Assembly (NCBI GenBank): GCA_903813345.2 | Contig: CAIIXF020000006.1 | Span: 19,287,936-19,351,935, forward strand | Length of the DNA stretch: 64,000 bases | Direction of reading: 5' to 3' | Origin: Owenia fusiformis | Taxonomy: Eukaryota; Annelida; Polychaeta; Sabellida; Oweniidae | In this document: in pieces, positions 62,835 to 64,000 of the stretch | How positions within the stretch are numbered: the first letter of the stretch is position 1 | Layout of the letters: every line of letters begins with the position of its first letter | Translations under genes and position numbers: made by a program | The notes under the pieces: model-generated | What the model saw: only the letters and a program-made list of their open reading frames with translations | Told to the model about the DNA's origin: nothing | Database searches by the model: none

Positions 62835-63716
62835 AATATATTCTGGATTTTGAAGCCCTGTGATCGGAGGATGCTGGGCGTGTGGTAGGCGAAAGTCTGG
62901 ATGAAAATTGATGTTCTCTTATTGACTTGTATTTTGTATTCAGTATTAATATGAGTCTGAAAAGACAATGAAGAAACAGGTTGTGGGCTTAATCAAACAC
63001 CATGCTGATCTTTTTTGCCACAAATAGGAACCCAGAATAGCTCTCATAGTTGGACAGATCTTCCCAAATTATCGTTTTCTCTTGATGCTGGACCTGTTTT
63101 TCTCATCTTGCTTATTTGTCTTATGATAGTTTAAAAATTCCAATTTTGTCTGGAAATTATTTCAGAATATACTTAACGACCTACTATATGTTTCTGTGAC
63201 AGACTGAATAATATGTCAAACTGGTACTTTAATTTGAGGCATGACTAATATCAGTGTAAACCTTTTGCTTCGAATAATTTTTTGAAATTTCTCAAATTGA
63301 CTCCTAGTGTCTGTTTACCTTTATTATCCAAACAACCTTATCTCTCTGGCATTTTGTAAATATTGGTCCAAACATCCTGAAATTTGCTCAGAATATACCT
63401 TGTACATTTCTAAATTAAAACATCAAATATATAATTTTTGCCATGTGATTGGTTAATATTAAAGTTACCATGGCAACTGGAGTCGGGGGTACTCAGGACA
63501 ATTTCACTGCATCCAATTTGAACAAAAAATGATAAAAGGCACATCTTTTTCAAACTGAAAAGAAAAGAACGTGGGTGCCAGCATTTATTGTTTTAATACT
63601 TTGTTTCCAATTTTAAATATTTTTTCGCAAATTTGATATTTGTTGTCATGGAAAAGATAAATTTATAATGAAAACTGATGTGATCATAGAAAGTCTATGA
63701 CACAGGTCAATGATGA
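62835..63716. other. Nothing recognised
   Basis: AT-rich sequence preceding the mariner fragment; it may include the decayed 5' part of that element. Confidence 0.35.
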
Positions 63717-64000
63717 AAAACAATTTCCACACAGAAGAGATTTGATGACAGCAAAGAGGAAGAAGCTAAGAGGCCCGCAAAACGTTTCACATTGCACCGG
63801 GATAATGCTCCGTCTCACAATGCTATTCATAAGATACAAACCATTGAAGCACTGTGTTTCCCACTGTTAGGTCATGTACTTGTACTATACTCTCCTGACT
63901 TGTCCCCTTATGATTTAACCTTCATGGTGAGCTGAAGAGGGAGTTGAGGAAGTTTCTCATGGGAAGACTTGAAGTCAGCTATCTTGAAAATTTGCAGGCT
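63717..64000 (+). pseudogene. Mariner-type transposase fragment, cut by the window edge
   Basis: The open frame 63717-63932 includes FTLHRDNAPSHN and LYSPDLSPYDLTF, the second and third catalytic-aspartate regions of Tc1/mariner transposases. The two aspartates (HRD and PYD) have 36 residues between them, against 34 in classical mariner. A TGA at 63933-63935 ends the frame, and the expected continuation (ELKRELRKFLMGRLEVSY) follows in another frame to the window edge, so one frameshift is present. The N-terminal DNA-binding part and first catalytic Asp are not recognisable upstream. A dead copy. Confidence 0.8.

Noticed and set aside
1-64000. rRNA, tRNA, reverse-transcriptase or LTR elements
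   Set aside because: I looked for these by eye and found no recognisable YADD-type frame, LTR pair, cloverleaf or rRNA segment; an automated search could still find degenerate ones.

Overview
The window is eukaryotic, AT-rich, non-coding DNA with very high transposon content. There are no long open frames, no operon structure, no rRNA or tRNA genes that I can recognise, and the few convincing coding pieces are short exons bounded by GT/AG splice sites. The repeat spectrum is that of an invertebrate animal, probably marine: pogo/Tigger-like, mariner-like and CACTA-type ends, large foldback elements, a KDZ-type transposase, and repeats rich in AAAATGGCGGCC. A mollusc or similar is a guess and not shown by the sequence.

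Layout. 1-5 kb: unique-looking DNA with a possible decayed coding relic (2180-2957) and one well-formed hidden exon (4826-4927, + strand). 5-9 kb: an 865-bp foldback element with TA flanks, a 418-bp tandem duplication carrying triplets of 27-bp palindromes, and an 80-bp element with 9-bp target duplications. 9.7-14.6 kb: one 4.9-kb structure with long terminal inverted repeats and a pogo-like element nested in it. 14.9-19.6 kb: a foldback with a GC-rich hairpin, diverged tandem repeats, a second copy of the 865-bp foldback, and a 1.28-kb inverted-repeat element (copy 1). 20-24 kb: a short dispersed element and a nine-unit, 162-bp tandem array. 24-36 kb: mostly featureless, with two copies of a short element starting CAGGGGC and an AAGC-rich simple repeat. 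36-40.5 kb: a clean CACTA-type element and a cluster of foldback and inverted-repeat elements.

40.6-54.2 kb is the most gene-like part. On the + strand a multi-exon KDZ-type transposase gene (about 41.4-44.8 kb) keeps the D-x-T-G ... C-R-H signature and the C-terminal coiled coil, but it has lost its middle and has several frame breaks. Facing it on the - strand is a multi-exon gene (50.4-54.1 kb) with two C2H2-like zinc-finger exons in matching splice phase, a repeat-rich hydrophilic exon and a terminal exon. Between and around them lie mariner-like, pogo-like and other inverted-repeat elements. 54.8-56.1 kb is copy 2 of the 1.28-kb element, with a 3-bp target duplication as in copy 1. 56-64 kb holds further hairpins, a nested pair of miniature elements, the inverted second copy of the 20-kb element, and at the right edge a broken mariner-type transposase fragment.

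Nothing suggests these genes form a working pathway. The convergent KDZ and zinc-finger genes could be two genes of one decayed mobile element or independent host genes; the sequence alone does not decide this.
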